DNA of 64,000 nt from Chitinivorax sp. PXF-14 (lineage in GTDB: Bacteria > Pseudomonadota > Gammaproteobacteria > Burkholderiales > SCOH01): assembly GCF_040812015.1 (NCBI RefSeq), contig NZ_JBFNXJ010000014.1, forward strand, positions 1 to 64,000, given 5' to 3'. The stretch's first letter is position 1. Every line of letters begins with the position of its first letter. Of this stretch, positions 15,510 to 24,639 are shown piece after piece. The notes under the pieces are model-generated. The model was not told where the DNA came from and ran no database searches. It saw only the letters and a program-made list of their open reading frames with translations. A program made the translations under genes and the position numbers.

Positions 15510-17327
15510 TTGTCCACCTCCGGCGACAACGCTGAACTGATCGCCCGTCTCGAAGCCGAGGCGCTGGCCCACCCGCGCTGGTATCGCGCCAAGGTGCTGG
15601 GCCTGGCGCTGATCGGCCACGCCGGGCCGATTCTCGCCTGCCTGCTGTTGCTGGTGGCGCTGGTGGCGGTGGCCGGCGGCCTGTACAGCGGGGCGGACCC
15701 GGTGCTGGCCGCGGTGGGTGGGATCGCCCTGCTGGCGTTGGCGTGGGTCGTGTTTCGCATCCTGCGGGTCGAATTGCCGACGCCAGCCGGCCACGCCATC
15801 GATTACAGCAGTTCGGCGGCCCTGTTCGAGCTCATCGACAAGATCCGCGGCAAGCTCGGCACGCCCGTGATCGACAGCGTGCTGCTGACCGCGGATTTCA
15901 ACGCCGCCATCGTGCAGCAACCGCGCCTCGGTATGGCGGGCCTGCACCGCAATGCGCTGCTGCTGGGCTTGCCGCTGATGCTGACGCTTTCCAACCGCCA
16001 GTTCGCGGCGGTGCTGGCGCACGAGTTCGGGCACCTGTCGGCGCGGCACGGCAAGTTCGCGGGCTGGGTCTACCGCCTGCGTAACACCTGGGCACGCCTC
16101 CTGGAAACGCACCACGAAGACGCACGTGGCCTCAGTAAGCTGCTGGCGCGATACGTGCACTATTTCAACGCGTATTCCTTCGTACTGGCACGCCAGCACG
16201 AGTTTGAAGCGGACCAGGCCTCCGTTATCGTCTGCGGCGAGCAGGTCACGGCCGAGGCGCTGGTCCTCTCGCAGCTCGCCAGCCGTTATTTGGCGCAGGG
16301 TTTCTGGCCGGCCGTATTCGCCCGGGCGGACAGCGAGCCCAAGCCCGCCGGCAATCCGCACAGCCAGCTGCAGCAGGCGCTGCGTGCCAGCCTGTTCGAG
16401 CAGGATCTCGCCGGCTGGCTCAACGAAGCGCTGGCGGCGCAAACCGACGAATTCGATACCCACCCGAGCCTCAAGGACAGGCTCGAACACATCGGCGCCT
16501 ACCCGGCCGTGCCCTCGCCTGCCGACATGAGTGCCGCACACCGGCTGTTCGGCAAGTCGCTGCCAGGCTGGCTCAACACGCTGGACCAGGAATGGCGGCA
16601 GGCGGTGCAACAACGCTGGAACACACGCCATCGTCAGGTGCAGGACGGCCGCCGCGAGCTGGCCGAGCTCGACACCGAGGCCAGCACCGCCACACTGACG
16701 CCACCGCGCCAATGGCGGCGGGGCCAGTTGCTGGAGGACATGGGCCGCGACGCAGAGGCGATCGACGCCTATCAGCAGGTGCTGGCGCTGCAACCCGAGT
16801 TTGCCCCGGCCAGCCTGGCCCTGGGCCGGCTGACACTGCTCGCCGGCAACAACGCCGGGCTCGATCTGCTCGACGACGCCATGCGGCTCGACCCGCGCAG
16901 CACCCCGCTGGCCTGCCGGCTGGTCTGCGACTATCTCGGCGAGCGCGACCCGGAAGGCGCCGAAAACTACTTCCGGCTGGCCTGCGAATACGCGGTTGCC
17001 GTCGACCGCGAAAACGGCCTGTCCAGCCAGCGCTCGCTGCGCCTGCACGATCTGTCTGCCCACGCCAAGGCAGACTTGCGCCGGCAGCTCGCGCGCCTCG
17101 ATGCGATACGCCAGACCTGGCTCGTCCGGCGCCCGGTAGATGGTTTCCCCGAGCGCTGGCTGTATCTGCTGCTGGTCGAGCCCAGCAGCGATGCGGCCGC
17201 GGCGCGTCGGCAGTGCAGCGAGCTGACGCTGCCGGGGCAGTGCTTCGTGGTGATCCTCGACGGCCGCAATCGCAGCCTCAAGCAGCGCGCGCAGCGATTG
17301 ATAGGCACAAAAATATACCCCGACTGA
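15510..17327 (+). CDS. M48-family membrane metallopeptidase with C-terminal TPR-like region
   Basis: A 605-residue protein. Two hydrophobic segments lie near residues 30-52 and 62-85, then an M48 peptidase domain with HEFGH at about 171-175 and the third zinc-ligand region EFEADQ at about 231-236. The C-terminal 200 residues include tetratricopeptide-like helices (DAEAIDAYQQVLALQPEFAPASLALG). It is likely a membrane-bound zinc protease for protein quality control. An in-frame stop at 15492 and the lack of other starts leave TTG 15510 as the start, with GGGA about 10 bases upstream. It stands alone between ribD and the efflux genes. Confidence 0.85.
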   Translation: MSTSGDNAELIARLEAEALAHPRWYRAKVLGLALIGHAGPILACLLLLVALVAVAGGLYSGADPVLAAVGGIALLALAWVVFRILRVELPTPAGHAIDYSSSAALFELIDKIRGKLGTPVIDSVLLTADFNAAIVQQPRLGMAGLHRNALLLGLPLMLTLSNRQFAAVLAHEFGHLSARHGKFAGWVYRLRNTWARLLETHHEDARGLSKLLARYVHYFNAYSFVLARQHEFEADQASVIVCGEQVTAEALVLSQLASRYLAQGFWPAVFARADSEPKPAGNPHSQLQQALRASLFEQDLAGWLNEALAAQTDEFDTHPSLKDRLEHIGAYPAVPSPADMSAAHRLFGKSLPGWLNTLDQEWRQAVQQRWNTRHRQVQDGRRELAELDTEASTATLTPPRQWRRGQLLEDMGRDAEAIDAYQQVLALQPEFAPASLALGRLTLLAGNNAGLDLLDDAMRLDPRSTPLACRLVCDYLGERDPEGAENYFRLACEYAVAVDRENGLSSQRSLRLHDLSAHAKADLRRQLARLDAIRQTWLVRRPVDGFPERWLYLLLVEPSSDAAAARRQCSELTLPGQCFVVILDGRNRSLKQRAQRLIGTKIYPD

Positions 17328-17516
17328 TACTTATCCACCCGCCGGCTTTCGGCTAGGCTTACGGGTTGATTTGCCAGGCGGCGCTCGCGCCCCCTGTCGG
17401 GAGCCGGCGCCCAGCCTGGCGGGCGCTGCCCGCAGCCACACTTGCGCCGCTTGGCGACATGCCAGCACACGACGTCAAACGCCGCCCAACCAAACCCATT
17501 CCATACGGATTTCGCC

Positions 17517-18557
17517 ATGATCAGCCGCACCCTTCCCCCCCTCGTGCTTGCGCTTGCCTGTATTTGCCCGGCCACGGCAGCCCCGCCGCCGGGCAAGGGC
17601 ATCCCGGTGAAGGCCGATACGGTCAGGACGGGCAGCATCGAGCAGGCCATCAGCGCGGTCGGCACGCTGCGCGCCAATGAATCGGTGATCGTGCGGCCGG
17701 AGATCGCCGGCCGCATCACTGCCATCCATTTCGGCGAAGGCCAGGCGGTGAAGAAAGGCGCGCTGCTGTTCTCGCTCGATGCCAGCGAGTACGAGGCGCA
17801 GCTCGGCGTCTCGCAGGCCGATGTGAAGTTCAACCAGCAGCGCCTGCAGCGCTACCACAACCTCAAGAAGGACAACTTCATCAGCCAGGATGCGCTCGAC
17901 GCCCAGCAGGGCTCGGATGAACAGGCCAAGGCCAAGGCCCAGCTCGACCGCACACGGCTCGCCAAGACACGCATCAGCGCGCCCTTCTCGGGCACGCTCG
18001 GGCTGCGCGGCATAAGCCCGGGCGCCTATGTGCAGCCAGGACAGGAGCTGGTGCGCCTGGAGGACGACAGCGTGCTCAAGGTCGATTTCCGCGTGCCGGA
18101 GGTGTACGTGGGCCAGATCAAGCCAGGGCAAACGCTCGACGTGACGATGGATGCCGATGCCAACAGCCGCTTCAAGGGCCAGGTACAAGCCTTCGACACC
18201 GCGCTGGACGAGAAAACCCGTACCCTGCTGGTGCGCGCGGTGATCCCCAATGGCGACCACAAGCTGCGTCCCGGCATGTTCGCGCGCATCAACGTGCCCA
18301 TGCAGCATGGCCGCCAGGCCTTGCTGCTGCCCGAGCAGGCGGTGGTGCCCAAGGGCGGCAACACCTTCGTCTACAAGATCGTCGACGGCAAGGCCAGCCT
18401 GGCCCGCGTGCAGCTAGGCAACCGCCGCCCCGGCGAGGTCGAGGTGCTCGACGGGCTCACCAAGGGTGATCAGGTGGTGGTCGAGGGCCAGATCAAGCTG
18501 CAACCGGGAGCGCCGGTGATGGTGCTGGGGCCGGCGGCACCGGCCGGCAAGTCGTAA
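17517..18557 (+). CDS. RND efflux pump periplasmic adaptor (membrane fusion protein)
   Basis: A 346-residue HlyD/AcrA-type adaptor. It has a signal peptide (ending near ATAAPPP), a lipoyl/barrel-sandwich half with RPEIAGRITAIHFGEGQAVKKG, a helical hairpin (about 95-150) and the second lipoyl half GTLGLRGISPGAYVQPGQELV. The C-terminal beta-barrel follows. It links an inner-membrane RND pump to an outer-membrane channel. ATG 17517 is preferred since it places the signal peptide at the N-terminus. The pump gene follows after 12 bp. The MexE/MdtA-like family is likely; substrate unknown. Confidence 0.92.
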   Translation: MISRTLPPLVLALACICPATAAPPPGKGIPVKADTVRTGSIEQAISAVGTLRANESVIVRPEIAGRITAIHFGEGQAVKKGALLFSLDASEYEAQLGVSQADVKFNQQRLQRYHNLKKDNFISQDALDAQQGSDEQAKAKAQLDRTRLAKTRISAPFSGTLGLRGISPGAYVQPGQELVRLEDDSVLKVDFRVPEVYVGQIKPGQTLDVTMDADANSRFKGQVQAFDTALDEKTRTLLVRAVIPNGDHKLRPGMFARINVPMQHGRQALLLPEQAVVPKGGNTFVYKIVDGKASLARVQLGNRRPGEVEVLDGLTKGDQVVVEGQIKLQPGAPVMVLGPAAPAGKS

Positions 18558-18569
18558 GGAAGGCGCACC

Positions 18570-21500
18570 ATGACCCTGTCCGATCTTTCGATCAAACGCC
18601 CGGTGCTGGCCACGGTGATGAGCCTCGCCATCATCCTCATCGGCATCATGTCCTTTCTCAAGCTGTCGGTGCGCGAGTATCCGAACATCGATGCGCCGGT
18701 GGTGTCGGTGCGCACCGTGTACAAGGGCGCCAGCCCGCAGGTGATGGAGTCGCAGATCACCCAGCCGCTGGAGGATTCGCTGTCCGGCATCGAGGGCATC
18801 AAGACCATCAAGTCGGTGAGCCGCGAGGAAGTCAGCCAGATCACCGTCGAATTCATTTCGAGCCGCGATACCGACTCGGCCGCCAACGACGTGCGTGACC
18901 GCGTCGCCCGCGTGAAGAGCCAGCTGCCGGAGGCCGCGGACGACTCGGTCGTCGCCAAGATCGAGGCCGATGCCCAGGCGGTGCTGTGGGTGGGCCTGTC
19001 GAGCGATGCGCACGACGCGATCACGCTGTCCGACTACGCCGACCGCTACCTGGCCGACCAGATCAAGACCCTGCCGGGCGTGGCCTCGGTCATCATCGGC
19101 GGCGAACGCCGCCGCGCGATGCGGCTGTGGCTCGACCGCGACCGCCTGGCCGGCAACGGCCTGACGGTGCAGGATGTCGAAGACGCGCTGCGCCGCCAGA
19201 ACGTCGAGATCCCGTCCGGCCGCATCGAGAGCCGCGAGCGCGAGTTCACGGTGCTGGCGCAGACCGACCTGCAGACGCCGGCGCAATTCAACCAGCTCAT
19301 CATCACCGAGCAGAATGGCTACCCGGTGCGGCTGTCCGACGTGGGCCGGGCCGAAATCGGCGCTGCCGACGAGCGCAACGCGATCCGTTTCATGGGCCAG
19401 CCGGCCGTGGGGCTGGGCGTGGTCAAGCAGTCGACAGCCAATACACTCGAAGTCGCGCAGGCGGTGAAAGCGCTGATCCCCAAGATGCAGGCCAGCCTGC
19501 CCAAGGGCATGAAGCTGCAGGTGACGTTCGACAGCTCGATCTTCATCGAGAAATCGATCGACGCGGTGTACCACACCATGTTCGAGGCCCTGGTGCTGGT
19601 GATCCTCGTGGTCTTCCTGTTCCTGCGCAGCTTCCGCGCGACGCTGATCCCGTTCGTGACGATCCCCGTGTCGCTGATCGGCGCCTTCATCTTCCTCAAG
19701 CTGTTCGGCTTCACTATCAACGTGCTGACGCTGCTCGGCATCGTGCTGGCGATCGGCCTGGTGGTGGACGATGCAATCGTGGTGCTGGAAAACATCCACC
19801 GCCACATCGAGGAAGGCGCCACGCCGCTCGACGCAGCCTTTCTCGGCAGCCGCGAGATCGCGTTCGCGGTGATGGCCATGACCATCACGCTGGCGGCGGT
19901 GTTCACCCCGCTCGCCTTCATGGAGGGCAATACCGGCAAGCTGTTCAGCGAATTTGCGCTAACCGTGGCGGCGGCGGTGCTGGTGTCGGGCTTCGTCGCG
20001 CTGACGCTGACGCCGATGATGTGTTCCAAGCTGCTACGGCACGAGGCACGCCATGGTGCGATCTACAACGCGATCGAAAGGGTTCTGGAAAGCATCAACC
20101 ACGGCTACCGCCGCCTGCTGGCCGCCTCGCTGCGCCAGCGCTGGATCGTCGCGCTGCTGTTCGTCGCCACCGGTGCCGGTGCCGTCATGCTGTTCAAGGG
20201 CCTGCCGTCGGAATTGTCGCCAACGGAAGATCGCGGCTTTTTCATCACCGTGCTGGTGGCCCCGGATGGCGCGAGCTTCGACTACACCGACCGCTATACA
20301 CACCAGCTGGAGGACATCCTGGCCGGCATTCCCGAGGCGAGCGGCTATTTCAGCGTGGTGGCGCCGGGGCTGGAGCGCCCCAACCCGGTCAATTCGGCTC
20401 TGGCCTTCGTGCAGCTCAAGCCCTGGGACCAGCGCACACGCAAGCAGCAGGCCATCACCAAGGAAATCGGGCCGAAGATGTTCGGCAGCCTGCCCGGCGT
20501 GCTGGCCTTCCCGATCAATCCGCCGTCGCTGGGCCAGAGCTTCCGCAACCTGCCGGTGCAGTTCGTGGTGATGGGCAACAGCTATGAGGAGCTGGACCGC
20601 CGCATCGACAAGATCATGTCCAGGCTGCGCCAGTACCCGGGCATCGCCAACCCCGACACCGACCTCAAGCTCAACAAGCCGCAGCTTGCGATCAACGTGA
20701 ACCGCGACAAGGTGGCCAGTAGCGGCCTGCAGGTCGAAACCATCGGCCGCACGCTGGAGAGCCTGCTCGGCGGCCGCCAGGTCACCCGTTTCAAGTTCGA
20801 GGGCAAGCAGTACGATGTGATGGTGCAGATGGATGCGGCCAGCCGCGCGCGGCCCGACGACCTGTCCGCGATCTATGTGCGCAATGGCGACGGGCAGCTC
20901 GTGCAGCTGTCGAACCTGGTCAGCATCACCGAAACGGTGGCACCGAAGGAGCTCAACCACTTCAACCGCCAGCGTGCCGCCATCATTTCGGCCAACGTCG
21001 CCCCCGGCTACACGCTAGGCCAGGTGCTCGACGAGGTCGACAAGATCGCCAAGGAAGAGCTGGGCCCGAACGCCCACACCGGTTTCGACGGCCAGTCGCG
21101 CGAGTTCAAGGAGTCGGGTGGCGCGCTCTACCTGACCTTCGTGCTCGCGCTGGTATTCATCTACCTGGTATTGGCGGCGCAGTTCGAGAGCTTCGTCGGC
21201 CCCTTCGTGATCATGCTGACGGTGCCGCTCGCCATGACCGGCGCCTTGCTCGCGCTGCAGCTCTCGGGCGGCACGCTCAACGTCTATAGCCAGATCGGCC
21301 TGGTGATGCTGGTGGGCCTGATCACCAAGCACGGCATCCTGATCGTCGAATTCGCCAACCAGCTACGCGATCAGGGGCAAGACAAGTTCGAGGCTGTGAT
21401 CGAGGCCGCGACACTGCGCCTGCGCCCCATCCTGATGACCACGGGCGCCATGGTGCTGGGCTCGCTGCCGCTCGCCACCGCGACCGGTGCGGGCGCCGAA

Positions 21501-21641
21501 GCGCGCCAGCCGATCGGCTGGGTGATCGTCGGCGGCTTGATGCTGGGCACGCTGCTGACGCTGTTCGTGGTGCCGGCGGCCTACACGCTGATCGTCGGCA
21601 AACGCAGCAAGATCATCGCGCCCACGACGCAGACGGCCTGA
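18570..21641 (+). CDS. RND multidrug efflux permease (HAE1 family)
   Basis: A 1023-residue AcrB/MexF-like transporter with the standard plan: TM1, a large periplasmic porter/docking loop, TM2-7, a second periplasmic loop and TM8-12. GIVLAIGLVVDDAIVVLENIHR (about 390-410) holds the paired aspartates of the proton relay in TM4. RPILMTTGAMVLGSLPLA marks the C-terminal transmembrane block. It exports drugs or lipophilic compounds by proton antiport. No outer-membrane factor gene follows, so a TolC/OprM-type channel must come from elsewhere. A strong hairpin terminator lies 19 bp after the stop. Confidence 0.94.
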   Translation: MTLSDLSIKRPVLATVMSLAIILIGIMSFLKLSVREYPNIDAPVVSVRTVYKGASPQVMESQITQPLEDSLSGIEGIKTIKSVSREEVSQITVEFISSRDTDSAANDVRDRVARVKSQLPEAADDSVVAKIEADAQAVLWVGLSSDAHDAITLSDYADRYLADQIKTLPGVASVIIGGERRRAMRLWLDRDRLAGNGLTVQDVEDALRRQNVEIPSGRIESREREFTVLAQTDLQTPAQFNQLIITEQNGYPVRLSDVGRAEIGAADERNAIRFMGQPAVGLGVVKQSTANTLEVAQAVKALIPKMQASLPKGMKLQVTFDSSIFIEKSIDAVYHTMFEALVLVILVVFLFLRSFRATLIPFVTIPVSLIGAFIFLKLFGFTINVLTLLGIVLAIGLVVDDAIVVLENIHRHIEEGATPLDAAFLGSREIAFAVMAMTITLAAVFTPLAFMEGNTGKLFSEFALTVAAAVLVSGFVALTLTPMMCSKLLRHEARHGAIYNAIERVLESINHGYRRLLAASLRQRWIVALLFVATGAGAVMLFKGLPSELSPTEDRGFFITVLVAPDGASFDYTDRYTHQLEDILAGIPEASGYFSVVAPGLERPNPVNSALAFVQLKPWDQRTRKQQAITKEIGPKMFGSLPGVLAFPINPPSLGQSFRNLPVQFVVMGNSYEELDRRIDKIMSRLRQYPGIANPDTDLKLNKPQLAINVNRDKVASSGLQVETIGRTLESLLGGRQVTRFKFEGKQYDVMVQMDAASRARPDDLSAIYVRNGDGQLVQLSNLVSITETVAPKELNHFNRQRAAIISANVAPGYTLGQVLDEVDKIAKEELGPNAHTGFDGQSREFKESGGALYLTFVLALVFIYLVLAAQFESFVGPFVIMLTVPLAMTGALLALQLSGGTLNVYSQIGLVMLVGLITKHGILIVEFANQLRDQGQDKFEAVIEAATLRLRPILMTTGAMVLGSLPLATATGAGAEARQPIGWVIVGGLMLGTLLTLFVVPAAYTLIVGKRSKIIAPTTQTA

Positions 21642-21653
21642 TTCTTGCCAGCA

Positions 21654-21694
21654 AAAAAAGGCCAGCCTGGGCTTCCCGGCTGGCCTGTTTTTTT
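21654..21694. terminator. Bidirectional intrinsic terminator between the RND pump and pstS
   Basis: A perfect 9-bp inverted repeat AGGCCAGCC (21660-21668) and GGCTGGCCT (21678-21686) is flanked by seven A residues on the left and a T-run (21688-21694) on the right. It can end transcription from both convergent genes. Confidence 0.9.
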
Positions 21695-21704
21695 CAGTAC
21701 CGAT

Positions 21705-22748
21705 TCAGAAGAACCGCAGGGGCAGCGCCTGGCCGCTCTTATCGCGCATCGAGCCCAGTGCGTTGGTCGCCTTGGCTTGCACCGCATCGGGCAGGCGCAC
21801 GAAGGCCAGCGAGTTGGCGAGCTTGTCACCGCGCATGAAGCCCCAGATCAGGAAATTGGCGGCGGCACCGGTGCGCGCGGCATTGTCGGCAACCCTGGGC
21901 AATACCACGAAGGTGCCCATGGTGATCGGCCAGCTGCCGGCGCCGTGCTTCGCCACCAGCCTGTCCTCGAAATCGCCCTTGCTGGGCCAGGTGCTGTTCA
22001 TCAGCGCCTCGGTGAACGAGGCCGCCTCCGCCTTGACGGCCTTGCCGTCGACATTCTGCAGCCTGACATCGCTCAGGCCGTTCTCGATCACATAGGCGTA
22101 GTCGACACATGCGATCGCACCATCGGTGGATTTTACCGTGCTGACCACCGCATCCGTGCCCTTGACGCTCGTTGCGGCGGGCCACTTGATGGTGAACCCG
22201 GTACCCAGGCTCTCTTTCCATTCGCGGGAGGCGGCCGACAAGTAGTCGCTCAGGTTGTAGGTGGTGCCCGAGCCATCCGAACGCGTCACCACGACGATGG
22301 GCTTGGCGGGCAGGCGCATGCCTTCGTTGAGCGCAGCGATCGCCGGATCGTTCCATTGCGTGATGCGGGCCATCATGATGCGCGCGAGCACCTCGCCACT
22401 GAGCTTGAGCTGGCCCGGCTTGATGCCGGGCAGATTGACGACCGGCACCACGCCGGTGATGGCGGTCGGCAGCAGCACCAGGCCCGTCTTCGCCAGTTCG
22501 GCTGCGGATGGCGCAACATCGGTGGCGCCGAAGTCCACGCGCCGGGCCTTCGCAGCCTCTATCCCCTTGGCGGAGCCGACGGCCTCGTAGCGCAGCAGGT
22601 GGCCGCTATCCTTCTGAAACCCACCCGACCATTTCTGGTACAGGGGCGCCGCGGCAGACGAGCCGGCCCCAGAGAATTCCAGTGCCGACACTGACATGGG
22701 CAAAGCAAACAGCGCCAGCCAGCACACCTCGCGAACGATCCGCATCAT
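21705..22748 (-). CDS. pstS: Phosphate ABC transporter substrate-binding protein PstS
   Basis: A 347-residue periplasmic binding protein with a signal peptide (cleavage near VSALEF). It has the PstS phosphate loop features FSGAGSSAAAPLYQKW, VVTRSDGSGTTYNLSDYL and FGATDVAPS. It captures phosphate for the Pst transporter. GAGGAGGG lies upstream; ATG 22745 has slightly better spacing than 22748. No pstC, pstA, pstB or phoU is adjacent, so this is an orphan copy. About 100 AT-rich bases upstream (about 22800-22870) are the likely promoter region; no complete pho box could be recognised. Confidence 0.9.
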   Translation of the reverse strand: MMRIVREVCWLALFALPMSVSALEFSGAGSSAAAPLYQKWSGGFQKDSGHLLRYEAVGSAKGIEAAKARRVDFGATDVAPSAAELAKTGLVLLPTAITGVVPVVNLPGIKPGQLKLSGEVLARIMMARITQWNDPAIAALNEGMRLPAKPIVVVTRSDGSGTTYNLSDYLSAASREWKESLGTGFTIKWPAATSVKGTDAVVSTVKSTDGAIACVDYAYVIENGLSDVRLQNVDGKAVKAEAASFTEALMNSTWPSKGDFEDRLVAKHGAGSWPITMGTFVVLPRVADNAARTGAAANFLIWGFMRGDKLANSLAFVRLPDAVQAKATNALGSMRDKSGQALPLRFF

Positions 22749-23126
22749 TGATCCCTCCTCGCATTGGACGGACGCGTCGACGTCAGCCCATATAAAAACT
22801 CGACAGAAAAAGCGCGCGATTATGATATTTATTAATATTTCGCGATAGACTGATTATCAAATATCTACAGCGATGTAGGTGAGATTCGGTGTAGTCGGCC
22901 CCCCCTGCGCTATCCCGCCCCGGATCGACCGGGGCCACAGCCAAGCGGGACGCTTGCTGGTATCCTCTGCGGCACGCCGTTCGACACCCACCGCAAGCCC
23001 GATGCGCCCGACCTCCAGGCCCCCCGACACAACATCCCCGCCGCACGCCGAGCCGGCCTCGTGGCCAATCGCCTACCACGCAGGTAAGTGTCTGCCTTCA
23101 CGGTCAAGCTACGCGATGGGGTGGGC
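22749..23126. other. Intergenic region upstream of pstS and the CPBP protease gene
   Basis: A stretch of 378 bases with no convincing gene. The left part (about 22800-22870) is AT-rich and should hold the leftward pstS promoter. A 7-bp hairpin (GCCCCGG 22917-22923, CCGGGGC 22929-22935) without a T-run lies in the GC-rich right half. The rightward frame that starts with GTG at 23088 is judged an over-extension of the protease gene. Confidence 0.5.
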
Positions 23127-23540
23127 ATGAACCGCTGGCGGGATGACCAGTTCTGGCTGGCCCTGGCGCTCGGGCCGATCGTCTGGGGCGTGTCGCTCGG
23201 GCTGACGCACGGCGTGCGCCATGAGCCGCCGGCATGGTGGGTACTGGCGCTGGCGGTGCTGGTCTACCCGCCGCTCGAAGAGATCGTGTTTCGTGGCACG
23301 CTGCAGCCGTGGCTGGCGCAGCGCACGGGGCGCCGCTGGGGCGGCGTGACCGCTGCGAACCTGCTGGCCAGCCTGGCCTTCGCAGCCAGCCACCTGCTGC
23401 GACATGACTGGCTGCATGCGCTACTGGTGTTGCCACCGTCGCTGGTGTTCGGCTATTTCTACGAAAGACATCGGGGACTTGCGTCCCCGATCATGATCCA
23501 CGCGTTCTACAACGCGGGCTATGTGTATTTCCTGAGCTAG
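23127..23540 (+). CDS. Compact CPBP-family (Abi/CAAX-type) intramembrane glutamic protease
   Basis: A 137-residue membrane protein with about four hydrophobic helices. It shows the three CPBP motifs: EEIVFRG (Glu51, Glu52, Arg56), FAASHLL (His89) and MIHAFYNAGY (His125, Asn129). These residues form the presumed active site of Rce1-like glutamic proteases. It is much shorter than typical members (200-300 residues). Stand-alone proteins of this size are known in some C-terminal sorting-signal (CTERM) systems, but no partner or substrate is recognisable nearby. The ATG at 23127 follows GGGGTGGGC; GTG 23088 is an alternative. Function unknown. Confidence 0.8.
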   Translation: MNRWRDDQFWLALALGPIVWGVSLGLTHGVRHEPPAWWVLALAVLVYPPLEEIVFRGTLQPWLAQRTGRRWGGVTAANLLASLAFAASHLLRHDWLHALLVLPPSLVFGYFYERHRGLASPIMIHAFYNAGYVYFLS

Positions 23541-23542
23541 GC

Positions 23543-23995
23543 TCAGTTGCGCGGCTGGTTGCGCTTTTCGCGTACGGCCTGCACCTCGGTGGCACGCGCC
23601 TGTTCGACGAACTTGTCGAGCACGCCGTTGATGAACTTGTGGCCTTCATTGCCGCCGAAGGTCTTCGACAGCTCGATCGCCTCGTTGATGATCACCGGAT
23701 ACGGCGTTTCGGGCATGTGCAGCAACTCGAACGCCGCCACCATCAGCACACCGCGCTCCACCGGGCTGACTTCGTCCCAGCCGCGATCGAGGTAGGGCGA
23801 CAGCGCGCCCTGCAGCGGCTCGGCGTGCAGGATCGCGCCGAACATCACCTTGCGGAACAGCGCCAGATCGCTCTTGGCGAAGCTCTCGGTCTCTGCGAGG
23901 TTCTTTTCGATCAGCGTCGGCGCATCCTGCGTCAGCTGCCACTGGTAGAGCCCCTGGACGGCGAACTCGCGCGCCTTTCTGCGTGCACTCTTCAT
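23543..23995 (-). CDS. nusB: Transcription antitermination protein NusB
   Basis: A 150-residue NusB. Typical features are the N-terminal [17 protein letters not shown] (the RNA-binding arginine-rich helix), the core [24 protein letters not shown] and the C-terminal [25 protein letters not shown]. It binds boxA RNA with NusE (S10) for rRNA antitermination. Its start overlaps the ribH stop by 4 bases (ATGA). The ribH-nusB pairing is widely conserved in proteobacteria. Confidence 0.96.
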   Translation of the reverse strand: MKSARRKAREFAVQGLYQWQLTQDAPTLIEKNLAETESFAKSDLALFRKVMFGAILHAEPLQGALSPYLDRGWDEVSPVERGVLMVAAFELLHMPETPYPVIINEAIELSKTFGGNEGHKFINGVLDKFVEQARATEVQAVREKRNQPRN

Positions 23996-24465
23996 TTGCT
24001 CAGCTTCTTCAACAGATTGATCATTTCCACCACGACGCGAGCGGCGTCAGCGCCCTTCTCCTGCATGCGCACGAGTGCCTGGTCGTCGTTTTCGGTGGTG
24101 AGGATGGCGTTGGCGATCGGCATGTCGGTTTCCAGGCCGACCGCGGTGATGCCGGCAGCCGATTCGTTCGACACGATCTCGAAATGGTAGGTCTCGCCGC
24201 GGATCACCGCGCCCAATGCCACGAGGCCGTCGAACTTGCCGCTCTGGGCCATGGTCTTGAGGGTCAGCGCCACTTCGAGCGCGCCCGGCACGGTGGCGAT
24301 CAGCATATTGTCGGTGCTCACGCCAAGCCGTTGCAGTTCGGCCGTGCAAGCGGCCAGCAGGCCCTCGCACACGTCGGTGTTGAAACGCGCCATGACGATG
24401 CCGATGCGCAAGCCGCTGCCGGTGTGGTTCGGTTCGATTTCGAGAATGTTGTCGTATCGGGCCAT
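23992..24465 (-). CDS. ribH: 6,7-dimethyl-8-ribityllumazine synthase
   Basis: A 157-residue lumazine synthase. It shows the substrate-binding segments [16 protein letters not shown] (phosphate site) and [19 protein letters not shown], with the catalytic histidine in the latter. It condenses the RibB product with the RibD-pathway pyrimidine to give lumazine, the RibE substrate. It is about 9 kb from ribD-ribE-ribBA, unlike the contiguous order in many betaproteobacteria. A 7-bp hairpin (24483-24489 with 24497-24503) lies in its presumed 5' leader; it does not resemble an FMN riboswitch. Confidence 0.96.
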   Translation of the reverse strand: MARYDNILEIEPNHTGSGLRIGIVMARFNTDVCEGLLAACTAELQRLGVSTDNMLIATVPGALEVALTLKTMAQSGKFDGLVALGAVIRGETYHFEIVSNESAAGITAVGLETDMPIANAILTTENDDQALVRMQEKGADAARVVVEMINLLKKLSK

Positions 24466-24639
24466 GTGGAATCCTGAAAAAGCCGGCCACGAACGATGGC
24501 CGGGTGAGAAAACCCTTCATTTTACATGCAGATAGCGTCGAGCGCTAACTGCGATTTCCCTCAACGGCGCGCAGAGGCGCTGCCAGCATATAATCCGGCC
24601 CTTTGGTCCGGCTTCGCCGGACCCTTCTCCTGGCAGACC

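Noticed and set aside
15459-17063. Minus-strand frame of 534 codons opposite the M48 peptidase
   Set aside because: Shadow frame; the plus-strand product carries HEFGH and recognisable helices, while the minus-strand translation has no domain.
18986-20587. Long alternative frame of 533 codons inside the RND pump gene
   Set aside because: It is a GC-rich shadow of the pump; composition is Arg/Pro/Gly-heavy and the pump frame has full family conservation.
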